Shown: positions 1-9,898 of the stretch, one piece after another
Position numbering within the stretch: position 1 is the stretch's first letter
Layout of the letters: the number at the start of each line of letters is the position of its first letter
Translations under genes and position numbers: made by a program
Notes under the pieces: generated by a model
What the model saw: only the letters and a program-made list of their open reading frames with translations
Database searches by the model: none
What the model was told of the DNA's origin: nothing
Assembly: GCA_965199815.1 (NCBI GenBank)
Contig: CBDATE010000034.1
Location: 124,001-188,000 of the forward strand
Direction of reading: 5' to 3'
From: Azotimanducus sp965199815
GTDB taxonomy: Bacteria > Pseudomonadota > Gammaproteobacteria > Pseudomonadales > Azotimanducaceae
DNA length: 64,000 nucleotides

Positions 1-971
1 AACAGGGTGTAGTGGTAGTGATCGGTCAACTGTTCGTCCGAATAGCGGGAGAAGTCATACCCCTTGGCAGCGCCCAGCTTGCGTTTTTGCGCCTGCAAGG
101 CGGAACGGAGCTGTGGCAGGTTGTGTCGATAGGGTTCGGGATCCAGCTCCCAGAATCGGAGTTCTTCACCCAAGGCGGCAAAAACGGTGTCCGGGCTGCC
201 CTGATAGCTCGGGTTGGGGCCGCCTCCGGGCATGAACATGCGCGCATGGCCACCTGGATAGAGGTCGAACTGACAACTCGCGTAATGTTCATCCAGAGCC
301 ATGCCCGCTTGCGGATGCACATAGGGCAGGTGATAGCTCTCGTTGAAATTATCCTGTACGCACTTCCAGTTGAAGTTGCCCTCGAGTGTGACCCAGTGGG
401 TGCGCCGCATGTGTTCCATGCGATAGCAATCCAGCTGCTCCGCCACTGGATGCAGGTATTCATGCAGCGGGCGCACCTGCTCATTCATGCTGTACCAGAT
501 GAATCCGGCCCAAGTGTCGCAGGGCAACTCGATCAGATTGCGTTTCCCGCAGGGGCTCCCTTGCGGAAAATCCTCTTCACAGTACACCCACTTGAGTGTG
601 CCGGTGGTGTCGTAGCGCCAGCCATGATAAGCACATTGAAAGTCACTTTCGATGTGCCCGCTCTCGCTGTGTACCAGTTGATTGCCACGGTGCTGACACA
701 CGTTGTAGAAAGCGCGAATGCACATGTCCTCGCCGCGTACCATGAGAATCGATTCGCGCCCAATCTCGCAGGTGATGAAGTCACCCGGCTGCGGCATTTC
801 CGATTCAAGACCGCCGATGAGCCATACTTTTGTCCACATGTGCTCCCACTCGGCTTGTGCGAATTCACGGCTGTAGTAGCGCTCTCCCGTGATCGGGCGA
901 TCAAGCAGGAGTGGTTCTGCCGCCTTGCTGCGGTCAATACCCTGAATCAGGGCTGGAACAGGTGCTTTCAT
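1..971 (-). CDS. Rieske [2Fe-2S] ring-hydroxylating oxygenase, alpha subunit (3' end outside window)
   Basis: Seen: reading leftward from the ATG at 971-969, an open frame runs off the window edge (323 codons visible). The Rieske cluster ligands are C92-x-H94 and C113-x-x-H116, in the contexts CQHRGN and CAYHGW. The mononuclear-iron site follows as DNFNESYHLPYVHP, with the bridging Asp at about 207 and His ligands at about 214 and 219. Family knowledge: such alpha subunits take electrons from a reductase and hydroxylate aromatic or other organic substrates in the cytoplasm. The substrate cannot be read from the sequence. The gene lies 67 bp downstream of the cyclase-family gene on the same strand, so the two may be co-transcribed. 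No reductase or beta subunit is visible in the window. Confidence 0.9.
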   Translation of the reverse strand, partial: MKAPVPALIQGIDRSKAAEPLLLDRPITGERYYSREFAQAEWEHMWTKVWLIGGLESEMPQPGDFITCEIGRESILMVRGEDMCIRAFYNVCQHRGNQLVHSESGHIESDFQCAYHGWRYDTTGTLKWVYCEEDFPQGSPCGKRNLIELPCDTWAGFIWYSMNEQVRPLHEYLHPVAEQLDCYRMEHMRRTHWVTLEGNFNWKCVQDNFNESYHLPYVHPQAGMALDEHYASCQFDLYPGGHARMFMPGGGPNPSYQGSPDTVFAALGEELRFWELDPEPYRHNLPQLRSALQAQKRKLGAAKGYDFSRYSDEQLTDHYHYTL

Positions 972-1038
972 ATTTGTCTCGCATCCTTGTCTGCAGACGA
1001 TGGGTATCTATCTTGCCACAGTCTGCGAGATAACTTGA

Positions 1039-1989
1039 TTATCGAATAGCGACGGGATTGATGACCACCTGCACCGTGCCGACGAAGCGCGGCTGACCCA
1101 GCACGAAAAGAAACTCCCAGCCCTCATCGGCTGCCAGCTCGGCTGTCGCCATGTTCTCGAGGATGTACACGCCGTGGTTCTTGAGGAGATCCACATGCAC
1201 GGGGAAGGCTTTCTGCGGGTCTTCTGCCGGGACGACTTCAAGCCCCCAGGTGTCCGCACCCACAGCGACGACACCGCGCTCTGCCAGGTGATGCGCGCCC
1301 TCCTCTCCAATGCCCGGCAGGCCCGCCATGAAAGCATCGGGGTCAGTTTCGGCAAGCGCCTGCCAGCCGGTATGAAAAAGCACGACATCGCCTGATTCAA
1401 TGTGCACGCCCTGGGCTTCGGCGGCTGCGTTGATCTCCTCGGAGTTGAATGCCTGTCCTGCTGCAAGGCGTTCCACTCCGAAGTGACGTGCCATATCGAG
1501 CAGCACACCACGAGTGACGACAGGCGGTATCTCGTGGGTGCCGAGCTTGGTCAATCCGGTCGGGGTGACGAAATCGGATGCATGCAAGTTGTTGTAATAG
1601 GTGTGGTTGGAGCCGAGATGGCCGAGTCCGTCAAGCTGGCTACCGATGCCCATCCAGGCGACCAGCAGGTCGTCGTTGGCGGTGGCCCGATTGCTGCCAA
1701 AGGGTTGGCCAGTACCGTCGCCGGCCTGGGTGACGGTGAGCTTGTAATAGCGAGGCGGATAGGCAGGAGTTTCGGGGCCGGTCTCCACGCCCAATGCGTA
1801 GGTCTTGCCGAGGCGCACGAGCGATGCGGCGGCAACCACCTTCTCGGCGCTGAGCAGATTGACGGCCCCCAGCGTGTCGTCTTCTCCCCAGCGAACCAGC
1901 GGTGGATGGTCGCCAGCAAGGCTCTCCGTACTTTCCGATGCCAACAGCGCGATGAGAGCGAGTGCTATCGAGTGACGAACAAGGCGCAT
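1039..1989 (-). CDS. Secreted cyclase-family (kynurenine-formamidase-like) hydrolase
   Basis: The 316-residue product fits the cyclase family (PF04199), metal-dependent hydrolases that open or close amide and lactone bonds; the substrate is unknown. Seen: a signal peptide at residues 1-25 (MRLVRHS then a hydrophobic stretch ending near ESLAGDHP), an early RWGEDDTLGAVNLL motif typical of bacterial members, and the metal-site region QLDGLGHLGSNH. The open frame extends upstream to about 2226, but that part is low-complexity repeats and an insertion element, so the ATG at 1989 that starts the signal peptide is preferred. It is followed at 67 bp by the Rieske oxygenase gene. The grouping suggests breakdown of a ring compound, which is inference. 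Confidence 0.82.
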   Translation of the reverse strand: MRLVRHSIALALIALLASESTESLAGDHPPLVRWGEDDTLGAVNLLSAEKVVAAASLVRLGKTYALGVETGPETPAYPPRYYKLTVTQAGDGTGQPFGSNRATANDDLLVAWMGIGSQLDGLGHLGSNHTYYNNLHASDFVTPTGLTKLGTHEIPPVVTRGVLLDMARHFGVERLAAGQAFNSEEINAAAEAQGVHIESGDVVLFHTGWQALAETDPDAFMAGLPGIGEEGAHHLAERGVVAVGADTWGLEVVPAEDPQKAFPVHVDLLKNHGVYILENMATAELAADEGWEFLFVLGQPRFVGTVQVVINPVAIR

Positions 1990-2027
1990 GTGAATGAACC
2001 AGTGACGGGCCTTGATGCATTGTACAG

Positions 2028-2178
2028 AGAGGGGGCAGGGGAGGGGGCAGGGGAGCGGGCAGGACAGTTCGCTGTTGATCGGGAGTGCGTTGTGTGTCCC
2101 CTTTGTGTGGGAGTGCGTTGTGTGTTCCCTGCGCCTTGTTGTGTGTCCCCTGCGCCGTTGTGTGTCCCCTGCGTCCTG
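2028..2178. repeat. Two degenerate short tandem-repeat arrays upstream of the cyclase gene
   Basis: Positions 2028-2063 hold about three copies of a 12-bp G-rich unit (GGAGGGGGCAGG and variants). Positions 2085-2178 hold about four degenerate copies built on GTTGTGTGTCCCCTGCG. Both lie between the start of the cyclase gene (1989) and the insertion element at 2191. They give artificial open frames rich in repeated Thr-His or Leu-Pro-Cys, which are not believed to be genes. Any role in cyclase expression is unknown. Confidence 0.7.
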
Positions 2179-2190
2179 CCTGCGCGGTAA

Positions 2191-2413
2191 GGGAAACTCT
2201 GAATAACAGAGTTTCCCTTGCGGCACACGGATGTGCCGCCAGATTCAGTGCCGTAAGGCATTGAATCTGCGAGCAAATCAGCACATTTTTGCAGGACAGC
2301 AAAAATGCACGGCGCAGCCGCCCGAAGGGGCGGGCACATGGATGTGCCCGCTGTAGCGCACTTCTGATTTGCGAATCTGATCAAGTCCACGGATGGACTT
2401 GATCAGAACATAC
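2191..2413 (-). mobile_element. 223-bp hairpin-rich MITE-like element, copy A
   Basis: Seen: a 223-bp block with no coding capacity, flanked on both sides by TAA (2188-2190 and 2414-2416), as expected for a 3-bp target duplication. It is a chain of near-perfect inverted repeats: stem 2189-2201 with 2207-2219, a 7-bp stem at 2221-2238, a stem at 2240-2269, an A/T stem near 2283-2308, a 9-bp stem at about 2330-2351, and a 13-bp stem at 2377-2406. An outer GCAAATCAG/CTGATTTGC pair encloses the middle. The strand is given relative to copy D (53238-53460), which has exactly the same length in the opposite orientation. It encodes no transposase, so any movement would need one supplied elsewhere. 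Confidence 0.85.
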
Positions 2414-2463
2414 TAAGATGGGGTTCGCCTTTCCAAGGCTGACTGAACCCACGAGGCAAGAAC

Positions 2464-3927
2464 ATGGACAAGTCTGACAAGGACGGCATACGGCTGCCGA
2501 TCAAGATCGATTCCACTTCGAACGGCGAGTTCGAACCGGTACCTGTTTCCCCGGTTAACGCGCAGGCGAACCGCCTGGCGCTGGAACGGGCGGGCGAGTT
2601 GTCCGCACACAAGGGGCAAACCCGTCGCGACTTTCTGGTTTCGGCTTGCGGGGCGGCCAGTACGCTGCTGGCCATGAACACCGCCAACGCTCATGCCGGC
2701 AAGCGTGGCGGGGTCTTTGCATTACGTAGCGAAAGCGCTCTTGATGAAGCCTCCGCCCTGGCCGAAGTGGGTGGTGATGAGTTCATTTTCGATGTGCAGG
2801 GTCATTACGTGAACCCCGCTGGCGATTGGTTGCGGCGGCATCCGCCGGAGTCAAGGCCCTATTCGGGACTCCCGAAAGCCGCCTGTGGGCTTGCTGATGA
2901 ACCTGGCGACCGCTCCTATCTGGATTGCCTTGACGAGAGTGAATTCATCAAGGATGTGTTCTTCGACAGCGACACCGACATCATGGTGCTCTCCTTCGTG
3001 CCCTCCACGCGCGAAAACGAGCCGGTCACGATTGAAGATGCCGATCAGACGCGCCGCATCGTTGCCGAGCTTGAAGGCAGCAAGCGCCTGATGATCCATG
3101 GCCGGGTGAATCCGAATCAGGACGGCGACCTTGAAGCCATGGACGAACTGGCCGGGAAATGGAACATTTCGGCGTTCAAGACCTACACCCAATACGGCCC
3201 CGGCGGTGTCGGCTATTTCCTGCATGACGATGTCGGTATGGCGATGATCGAACGCGCGCGGCGGCTCGGCGTACGCAACATCTGTATTCACAAGGGCTTG
3301 CCGTTCGGGCCGCGTTCCTATGAACACAGCCAGTGTTCGGATGTTGGCATAGTCGCCAGGATGTACCCGGACATGAACTTCCTGATCTATCACTCGGGCT
3401 TCGTAACTTCGGTGCGCGAACAGGAATTCGTTGCCGGTGCCGGTCGTGACGGCATCGACACCCTGATCCAGTCGCTGATCGACAACGAAGTGGGCCCGAA
3501 TTCCAACGTGTACGCGGAACTTGGCAGCACCTGGCGGTACCTGATGCGCGACCCGGACAACGCCGCGCACGCGATTGGCAAGTTGTTGCGCTACTGCGGC
3601 GAGAACAATGTGCTCTGGGGCACAGACTCCATCTGGTACGGCTCACCTCAGGATCAGATACAGGCCTTCCGCACTTTCCGGATCAGCGAGGAATACCAGG
3701 AGCGCTACGGTTATCCGGCGATTACCGATGCAATCCGTCGCAAGGTGTTCGGTTTGAACGCGGCCAGGCCGTATGGCATCGAGGCGGAGGAAATACGCCG
3801 CCTGACTGCCGGGGACCGCGTTGCGGACGAGAAGCTGACCTATCTGCAAGACCCGCAGCCGAGCTTCCTCACCCACGGCCCCAAAACCCGCGCAGAATTC
3901 CTCAACTTCCTGCGCTGGGGTGGCTGA
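2464..3927 (+). CDS. Tat-exported amidohydrolase-family (TIM-barrel) metal hydrolase
   Basis: 487 residues. Seen: a long polar N-terminus, then a twin-arginine motif TRRDFL at 53-58 followed by a hydrophobic segment and an Ala-rich cleavage region (ANAHAG). This predicts folded export to the periplasm by the Tat system. The body resembles amidohydrolase-2 proteins (decarboxylases and lactone hydrolases), with the strand-end motifs MIHGRVNP, CIHKGLPFG, IYHSGF and WGTDSIWYG. The substrate is unknown. The ATG at 2464 is used because the only later Met lies at 71, after the Tat motif. It starts 50 bp after the MITE-like element and is followed by a TonB-dependent receptor, so both may serve one imported compound (inference). 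Confidence 0.83.
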   Translation: MDKSDKDGIRLPIKIDSTSNGEFEPVPVSPVNAQANRLALERAGELSAHKGQTRRDFLVSACGAASTLLAMNTANAHAGKRGGVFALRSESALDEASALAEVGGDEFIFDVQGHYVNPAGDWLRRHPPESRPYSGLPKAACGLADEPGDRSYLDCLDESEFIKDVFFDSDTDIMVLSFVPSTRENEPVTIEDADQTRRIVAELEGSKRLMIHGRVNPNQDGDLEAMDELAGKWNISAFKTYTQYGPGGVGYFLHDDVGMAMIERARRLGVRNICIHKGLPFGPRSYEHSQCSDVGIVARMYPDMNFLIYHSGFVTSVREQEFVAGAGRDGIDTLIQSLIDNEVGPNSNVYAELGSTWRYLMRDPDNAAHAIGKLLRYCGENNVLWGTDSIWYGSPQDQIQAFRTFRISEEYQERYGYPAITDAIRRKVFGLNAARPYGIEAEEIRRLTAGDRVADEKLTYLQDPQPSFLTHGPKTRAEFLNFLRWGG

Positions 3928-4182
3928 GGGGCGGAGTGCCTTGTTGTTGTTATTGACGCTGTACCGACGAGGAAGTCGCGAATGCGCTTTTATGCGTCGA
4001 TTTCCCACACGCATCATGAACGATTATTGCAAACATGCTACAGTCAGCCATAACAACACTTGGCGAGTGTCCTTGGAAGAGGATTTCCCGCCGGTTCAGT
4101 GAAAGGGGTTGATTGGCGCATTCGTCCTGCCTGATGTCGCCATGCAACGGGATTCAAGGAAGTGGATAAGGAGATGTATCCT

Positions 4183-7100
4183 ATGAACTCAGTCAGACTC
4201 ATGCCAAATGGCTTTCGTATTTCGTCCGCGTTTCCTGCGCTTGTTGCGGGATTCTGCGTAGCGTTGGGGTTGTGGCTCATTGCGCCGCTTGCGCTGGCGC
4301 AAGACGCGTCAGCGGAATCTGACGAGCAGACCGAGCAAATTACCGATGAAGCCGTCGAGGCTTCCGAGCAAGAGGGGGGGGCATCCCCGGCAATTGAAGA
4401 GGTCGTAGTTACCGGCTCGCGTCTCAAGCGGGATACGTTCAGTAGCATCGCACCGCTTCAGATTATCAGCGGTCAATTATCACGGGAAGCCGGGTTGATG
4501 GATGTGGCGGACATCTTGCAGGGATCAACCGCATCCTCCGGGCAACAGGTGGACCTCACTTTTCAGGGCTTCGTGCTTGATAACGGCCCAGGTGCTTCCA
4601 CTATAGACCTTCGTGGACTCGACCCGGAACGAACGCTCGTTCTGCTCAACAGCAGAAGGCTCTCGCCCGCCGGAGTAGAGGGTGCGCCGGTACTGGCTGA
4701 TTCCAATCTGATACCCGCATCCCTTGTTTCCGAATATGAGCTTTTGCTTGACGGAGCCTCGTCTGTTTATGGCTCTGATGCGGTGGCGGGGGTCGTGAAT
4801 GTCTTGCTGCGCAAGGACTTTGATGGGTTCGAGTTCGATGTTTTTTCCCAGGTGCCCGAGTACGACAACGGCCAGAACCACATACTGAGTTTGTCCTGGG
4901 GGCGGAACTTTGATCGTGGATTTGTTGGTGTAGGTGCTGAATACGAGGATTACGAGCCTGTCCGGTGGGGCGACCGGCCGTGGACTGAAGGCTGCACCAG
5001 GCATGCCGAGATTGACGAGAACAGTGTCATTCGCTCGCTGGATTTGACTGATAGTGAACTTGGGATGAGGGCGACCGAGTGCGCGCGCGGGCGCGGGTCC
5101 CTGGTGTCAAGGGTTTTTCAAGCAGGGGGATTGCAGACTGGTTCCATTTACGCAACTCCGGGTACTTCCAACGGCGGTTGGCCGGGCTTCTCGGAACCGG
5201 CGACAGCCTGGTTTGGCGTGGATACCGATGGTGACGGAGAGGCAGATCTGAGCTACATTGACTATTCGACGAACAAGCACGGTATTCAGGATAATAGATA
5301 CCTGTTTCCCAAATTCCGGCAGAGTAGCGCTATGGCCTACGGTGAGTACACGCTTGAAGGGGAATTCAATCTCACGCCTTACTTCGAGTTCCTCTACTCG
5401 GAGCGCAAAAGTCTGAACAGGAGCGGCCCTTCCGTCATATTCCCTGACATCCCGGCCAATAACCCCTTCAACCTGTGCAACCCGCAAGCAGCCGGAGGGG
5501 TGGATTGTGGAGAAGCGCAAAGTGCCTTCTACCGTAACCCAGGCGTTCTGAGGGCATTTGAAGCCCAGTTCGGGGGTTTTTGTTCTGCCAGAGGCTTTTC
5601 CCCGGAAGGGTGCCTGACGGCTTTTGGGTTCATCCCTGGTCCGGTAGGTGCGGTTGAAACCACACCTATAGTATCGGTCCTTGGCGATCGCACCGAGGTG
5701 AGTGCCGAGGTGTGGCAATCCCGGGCTGTCGCCGGTATCTCTGGCGACCTGCCATTCCTGAATGTGGGTCCAGTGAGCGGTTGGTCCTTCGATGCGTCTC
5801 TGATCTACAGCATGTCAAGAGGCACTGCCGGCCGAGTTGGTGTTCGTGAAGACAGACTGGAGTTGTCTGCCGGCACCTATTCCACAACCAATACCCCATG
5901 CGAGAATAATACCGGAGAGGAACTGGCGTTCGATACGGCAACAGGATGTGTGCCGGTCAATTGGTTCGCGCCGTCCTTGTACCCGACCGATACTTTGGTG
6001 GGGGACTTTGCCACCACCGCTGAACGAGACTACCTGCTCGACTCTCGGGATTTCAAGACTGAGTATGAACAAACTATTGCGTCGCTGTTTGCGACCGGCA
6101 CGGTTTTCGAACTACCCTACGGGCCGATCAATGTTGGTGTGGGATTCGAATGGCGAAAGGATGAAATCGAATCGCTCCCGGACCATGTCGCCGCACAAGG
6201 ACTCATGTTCGGGTTTTTCTCTGATGGTGGTGCGGTCGGAGACAAGGTGATCAGGGAAGCGTTTGCCGAGGTCGAAATTCCCGTCATCGCGGGCGAGATG
6301 CTGGCGCAGGAACTCACGCTGAATCTCTCCACTCGATTGACAGATGATGAGTATTACGGGACGGCTTGGACCGAATCTATCAAGCTCGGCTACCGTCCGG
6401 TTTCATCCCTGATTGTTCGAGCCACGTATGGCACTTCTTACCGGGCACCAAATCTGCGTGAGCTTTTCCTTGAATATCAGACCGGGTTCCTTACCCTGTT
6501 TGACCCCTGCTTTGTTCCGGATACAGCTATTGATGATTTGATGGGTGGGTACAACCCCGACCGCGACGATCGAGAGCCGGAAGTGCTCGCGAATTGCAGG
6601 GCCAACGGTGTGGATCCAACGGTCGCGAACAATAACGGAAACAATAGCTACAGTATGGAGTTGGCGCGGTCTGGCAGACTGGATCTGGAAGAAGAGACTT
6701 CGCGTTCCTGGACTGGCGGGTTTGCCTGGGATCAACCGTTCACCAATGCCTTCGACCTTTCCATTGGGGCCACCTATTACAACATCGAAGTCAGGAATAC
6801 GATAATTGAACCTGGTGGCCAGTTCATGATCAACGACTGTTACGGCTCCATTACCGGTAACAGCCAGTGGTGCCAGAACATCGAGCGCGACCTCAGTGAC
6901 CCGGAACAACCTTTCATCACTTTCCTTGATCAGCAATTCAATAACAGGGATACAGATGAAGTCACTGGTGTGGATATAAATCTGAGCTTTGAAGATGTGG
7001 TAACGATTCGAGGCCAACCATTTGAGGTTGTTTTCGACCTTGTCGCGAACCGCACTTTGCAGGTATTTACCCTTGACGATTTTTCTGGCACCCCGGAAGA

Positions 7101-7536
7101 GCAGCAATTCGAGGGTGAGTGGGGGTACCCGGACTGGAAATACCAAACGGCCCTTCGGGTTGATTGGGAAAGATGGAGGCTGAGTTGGACCACGAACTAT
7201 ATTGATGGCATGAAGGTTGACCAAGGCACCTATGACGACTGGAGCCAATTGGGAGATGGAGGGATAGGAAATACCTGTCTGGGTCCGCCTGATGATGTGC
7301 GATGCAGGGATATCGGCTGGACATCAGACTACCTGCTTCACAGTATGTCCTTGTTCTATGGTGGAGATTTCATCGATGTCCTCGTTGGAGTGAGGAATAT
7401 CTTTGATACTGAACCACCTTTCGTTGATGGGACTGAAGTCTTTTCCATCAGCAATACACCCATTGGGGTCGGCTATGATCTGGTTGGGAGGCGGGTGTTT
7501 CTCAATCTGAGCGTGAATCTGGGTGGTGGTGAATAG
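4183..7536 (+). CDS. TonB-dependent outer-membrane receptor
   Basis: 1117 residues from the ATG at 4183, which has AAGGAG at 4168-4173 at 9-nt spacing; the earlier in-frame GTG at 4162 and ATG at 4174 have poorer spacing. Seen: a signal peptide ending near LALAQDAS, an acidic stretch, then a plug domain opening with IEEVVVTGSRLKRD and containing DLRGLDPERTLVLLN and YGSDAVAGVVNVLLRK. A long beta-barrel follows, with TSYRAPNLRELF. It ends NLSVNLGGGE rather than in the usual aromatic residue. Family knowledge: such receptors import large or scarce ligands (siderophores, glycans, peptides) with TonB energy. The ligand is unknown. The neighbouring secreted peptidase and amidohydrolase hint at a peptide or organic compound rather than iron. 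Confidence 0.92.
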   Translation: MNSVRLMPNGFRISSAFPALVAGFCVALGLWLIAPLALAQDASAESDEQTEQITDEAVEASEQEGGASPAIEEVVVTGSRLKRDTFSSIAPLQIISGQLSREAGLMDVADILQGSTASSGQQVDLTFQGFVLDNGPGASTIDLRGLDPERTLVLLNSRRLSPAGVEGAPVLADSNLIPASLVSEYELLLDGASSVYGSDAVAGVVNVLLRKDFDGFEFDVFSQVPEYDNGQNHILSLSWGRNFDRGFVGVGAEYEDYEPVRWGDRPWTEGCTRHAEIDENSVIRSLDLTDSELGMRATECARGRGSLVSRVFQAGGLQTGSIYATPGTSNGGWPGFSEPATAWFGVDTDGDGEADLSYIDYSTNKHGIQDNRYLFPKFRQSSAMAYGEYTLEGEFNLTPYFEFLYSERKSLNRSGPSVIFPDIPANNPFNLCNPQAAGGVDCGEAQSAFYRNPGVLRAFEAQFGGFCSARGFSPEGCLTAFGFIPGPVGAVETTPIVSVLGDRTEVSAEVWQSRAVAGISGDLPFLNVGPVSGWSFDASLIYSMSRGTAGRVGVREDRLELSAGTYSTTNTPCENNTGEELAFDTATGCVPVNWFAPSLYPTDTLVGDFATTAERDYLLDSRDFKTEYEQTIASLFATGTVFELPYGPINVGVGFEWRKDEIESLPDHVAAQGLMFGFFSDGGAVGDKVIREAFAEVEIPVIAGEMLAQELTLNLSTRLTDDEYYGTAWTESIKLGYRPVSSLIVRATYGTSYRAPNLRELFLEYQTGFLTLFDPCFVPDTAIDDLMGGYNPDRDDREPEVLANCRANGVDPTVANNNGNNSYSMELARSGRLDLEEETSRSWTGGFAWDQPFTNAFDLSIGATYYNIEVRNTIIEPGGQFMINDCYGSITGNSQWCQNIERDLSDPEQPFITFLDQQFNNRDTDEVTGVDINLSFEDVVTIRGQPFEVVFDLVANRTLQVFTLDDFSGTPEEQQFEGEWGYPDWKYQTALRVDWERWRLSWTTNYIDGMKVDQGTYDDWSQLGDGGIGNTCLGPPDDVRCRDIGWTSDYLLHSMSLFYGGDFIDVLVGVRNIFDTEPPFVDGTEVFSISNTPIGVGYDLVGRRVFLNLSVNLGGGE

Positions 7537-7837
7537 CCTGCCGGTGGTTGCGCTGGTGTTCAGCTGGAGGGTTGCCGAAAAGTGCTGATGGAAATTATGT
7601 GGCTCTGACTATCGCTACCTGTGAGATATATACCCGACCAGAGTCCCTGAGAGTGGACAGGTGCGTTCCGGATGCATATAGTCCGAGGCATACATGCGTA
7701 AGCCAAGTCATGTTTCTTGTATTTCCGGACGCAAGGCTCGGATGATGAGCCTCTCAAGCTGGTTGCTTGTGCAATCCGGGGAATTTGGCGAAGCCCAAAA
7801 AGAAGGCATCAATTACCGTTGTGACAGAGGATATCCC
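7537..7837. other. Intergenic region, no recognised feature
   Basis: This 301-bp gap between the TonB-dependent receptor and the S9 peptidase holds no convincing gene, RNA or strong hairpin. A frame open from 7694 runs into the peptidase, but its first 48 codons lack a signal-peptide character, so the peptidase is started at 7838. Confidence 0.5.
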
Positions 7838-9814
7838 ATGAATTTTCGACGCATGATTCATTTATTCACTTTGGCTGCGTTGTTCAGCTTCGGGCTGTCT
7901 GTGCCCGCTCACGCAGAGACTCCCGAGCCCTACCCACTCGAATACTGGGCGCTGCGCGATGTCGTCACCAATGTGGAGTTGTCGCCGGAAGGCGACCGCT
8001 TGGCACTGCTGAAGATTCCTTCACGCGAAGGCGACCCGGTGCTGGAGGTCCATGACGCTTCTGATCTTTCGAAGGAACCCTTCCGCGTCAACGCCGACCC
8101 CATGGAAATCATCGGCTTCAATTGGGTGAGCAACTCGGTCATAGCCTTCGTTGCACGTCAGGTGGTGCGCAAGCAAATCGAAGGATGGAATCAGGGCGTG
8201 TACGAGTTTCAGTTTGCTCTTCTGGATGTTGAATCCCGGGAGATACGCAATCTTGATCAGGATGGAGAGGCCACTATCGACAATCTTCTCCCAGGCAAGC
8301 CGAATCACTTCATAGTCGCCGTTTCCGGTGTTGGTGGTGACGATGGTCCGAGCGCAAGAGTGCAGGGTGGCCCCCGTTCGACATCCTACTGGGAATACAA
8401 CATCAAGAGGGGCACACGGAAGCTCCTGATTCGTGGCAAGCCTCATCTGGGCAACATCAGGTTTGATGCGAACGGGAACCCGGTTCACGCCGAAGGTTTT
8501 GATCGACGTACTGGCGAGTTCATCTGGTATTACCGTACCGAAGATGACCGCTGGGAAGAGTATTACCGTCTGCACGAAGATAAATGGGAACAATTTTCGT
8601 TCGCCGGGATTGACGACGAAAACCCTGATCTTGTGTACGTTATCGCCACTAACGGGGATGACACATCTGGCCTGTGGCTGTTCAATGTCAAGACGCGGGA
8701 GTTCGTGGAGCCGGTCTATCATCGGGAAGATGTTGACGTGGTCGGCCTGGTCGGTCACAGCAACTATTGGGGCAAGCCGGAGATGGAAACCGGCGTTGTA
8801 TGGAGCAAGGACAAGCGTTATATCGAGTACTGGGATGATGAAGAAGCGGCTATTCAGGCGCAGTTGGAGCGAGTCATCGAACATTCATACAATCTGGATT
8901 TCTGGCGCTCGCGAGATGGCCAGACATTCCTCATCTTCAATGTTGGCCCTCGCGACCCAGGCACCTACTATCTGCTCAAGGACGGAAACCTGCAGGTCAT
9001 TGGGAGTCAGCAACCGTTGCTTGCGAGCGAACAACTCGCCGATGTTCGTTACATCACCTACGAGGCGCGCGATGGGCGCAAGATTCCTGCCTACATCACT
9101 ACTCCGAACGCGGAACCACCCTATCCGCTGGTGGTCATGCCGCATGGCGGCCCATTTATTTCCGAGCACGTGAGCTACGATGAATGGGCGCAAATGCTGG
9201 CCAACAACGGCTACCTCGTGCTTCAACCGCAGTATCGGGGGTCGCTCTCCTATGGCATGGAGTTCCATCAATCCGCCTTTATCGATGGCGGGCAAGGCGG
9301 CTACAAGATGCAGGACGACAAGGATGACGGTGCCCTGTATCTCGTTGAGCAGGGGCTCGCCGACCCTGATCGCATGGCCATGTATGGCTGGTCCTACGGC
9401 GGCTATGCGGCATTGGTAGCGGCATCGAGAACGCCACAGATATATCAGTGTGTAATCGCTGGCGCGGCTGTGTCTGATACCAATCTGCAGCTCAACTACT
9501 ACCGCTATGCATTACGTGGTGCACAGCGGGTGTCGCAGCTCAACATGTGGGATGAAAGCATCTCTCCCATTGAAGAGGTAGAGAAGGTCAATGTGCCGAT
9601 GCTGCTCGTGCACGGCAGCGTGGATCAGCGAGTACCGCCGGATCATGTCGCTTTGTACATAGACGAACTCGAGCGGCATGGCAAGCCTTTCAAGTACGTG
9701 GAACTTGAAGGTGCTGATCATTTTTACAACACATTGTTTTATGACCATCAACTGAAGCTGTACACCTCGATGCTCGACTACCTGCAGAATGACTGCGGGC
9801 CCGGAGGCTTGTAG
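7838..9814 (+). CDS. Secreted prolyl-oligopeptidase-family (S9) serine peptidase
   Basis: 658 residues. Seen: a signal peptide MNFRRMIHLFTLAALFSFGL.. cleaved near AHA-ETPEP, an N-terminal beta-propeller-like half, and a C-terminal alpha/beta-hydrolase domain. The catalytic triad is visible: Ser519 in GWSYGGYAA, Asp596 in VHGSVDQRVP, and His628 in GADHFYN. AGAGG-like bases lie 8 nt before the ATG, supporting this start. Family knowledge: S9 peptidases of this type (dipeptidyl or acylaminoacyl peptidases) cleave short peptides in the periplasm. It lies downstream of a TonB-dependent receptor and could process what the receptor imports (inference). It converges on lon with an 84-bp gap. Confidence 0.92.
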   Translation: MNFRRMIHLFTLAALFSFGLSVPAHAETPEPYPLEYWALRDVVTNVELSPEGDRLALLKIPSREGDPVLEVHDASDLSKEPFRVNADPMEIIGFNWVSNSVIAFVARQVVRKQIEGWNQGVYEFQFALLDVESREIRNLDQDGEATIDNLLPGKPNHFIVAVSGVGGDDGPSARVQGGPRSTSYWEYNIKRGTRKLLIRGKPHLGNIRFDANGNPVHAEGFDRRTGEFIWYYRTEDDRWEEYYRLHEDKWEQFSFAGIDDENPDLVYVIATNGDDTSGLWLFNVKTREFVEPVYHREDVDVVGLVGHSNYWGKPEMETGVVWSKDKRYIEYWDDEEAAIQAQLERVIEHSYNLDFWRSRDGQTFLIFNVGPRDPGTYYLLKDGNLQVIGSQQPLLASEQLADVRYITYEARDGRKIPAYITTPNAEPPYPLVVMPHGGPFISEHVSYDEWAQMLANNGYLVLQPQYRGSLSYGMEFHQSAFIDGGQGGYKMQDDKDDGALYLVEQGLADPDRMAMYGWSYGGYAALVAASRTPQIYQCVIAGAAVSDTNLQLNYYRYALRGAQRVSQLNMWDESISPIEEVEKVNVPMLLVHGSVDQRVPPDHVALYIDELERHGKPFKYVELEGADHFYNTLFYDHQLKLYTSMLDYLQNDCGPGGL

Positions 9815-9898
9815 GCGGCTGCAGGAGGAGCGCTGGTTATACGGACTGGTTCGAGAGGCCGATCCGAAACCACGCAAGGCGGAATCGAAAGCAACTCA

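Noticed and set aside
12..1049. Plus-strand open frame of 345 codons at the left edge
   Set aside because: Antisense to the Rieske oxygenase, whose iron ligands are all visible on the minus strand.
1990..2390. Open frames on both strands through the short repeats and element copy A
   Set aside because: Low-complexity translations of tandem repeats and hairpins; parts recur in every element copy.
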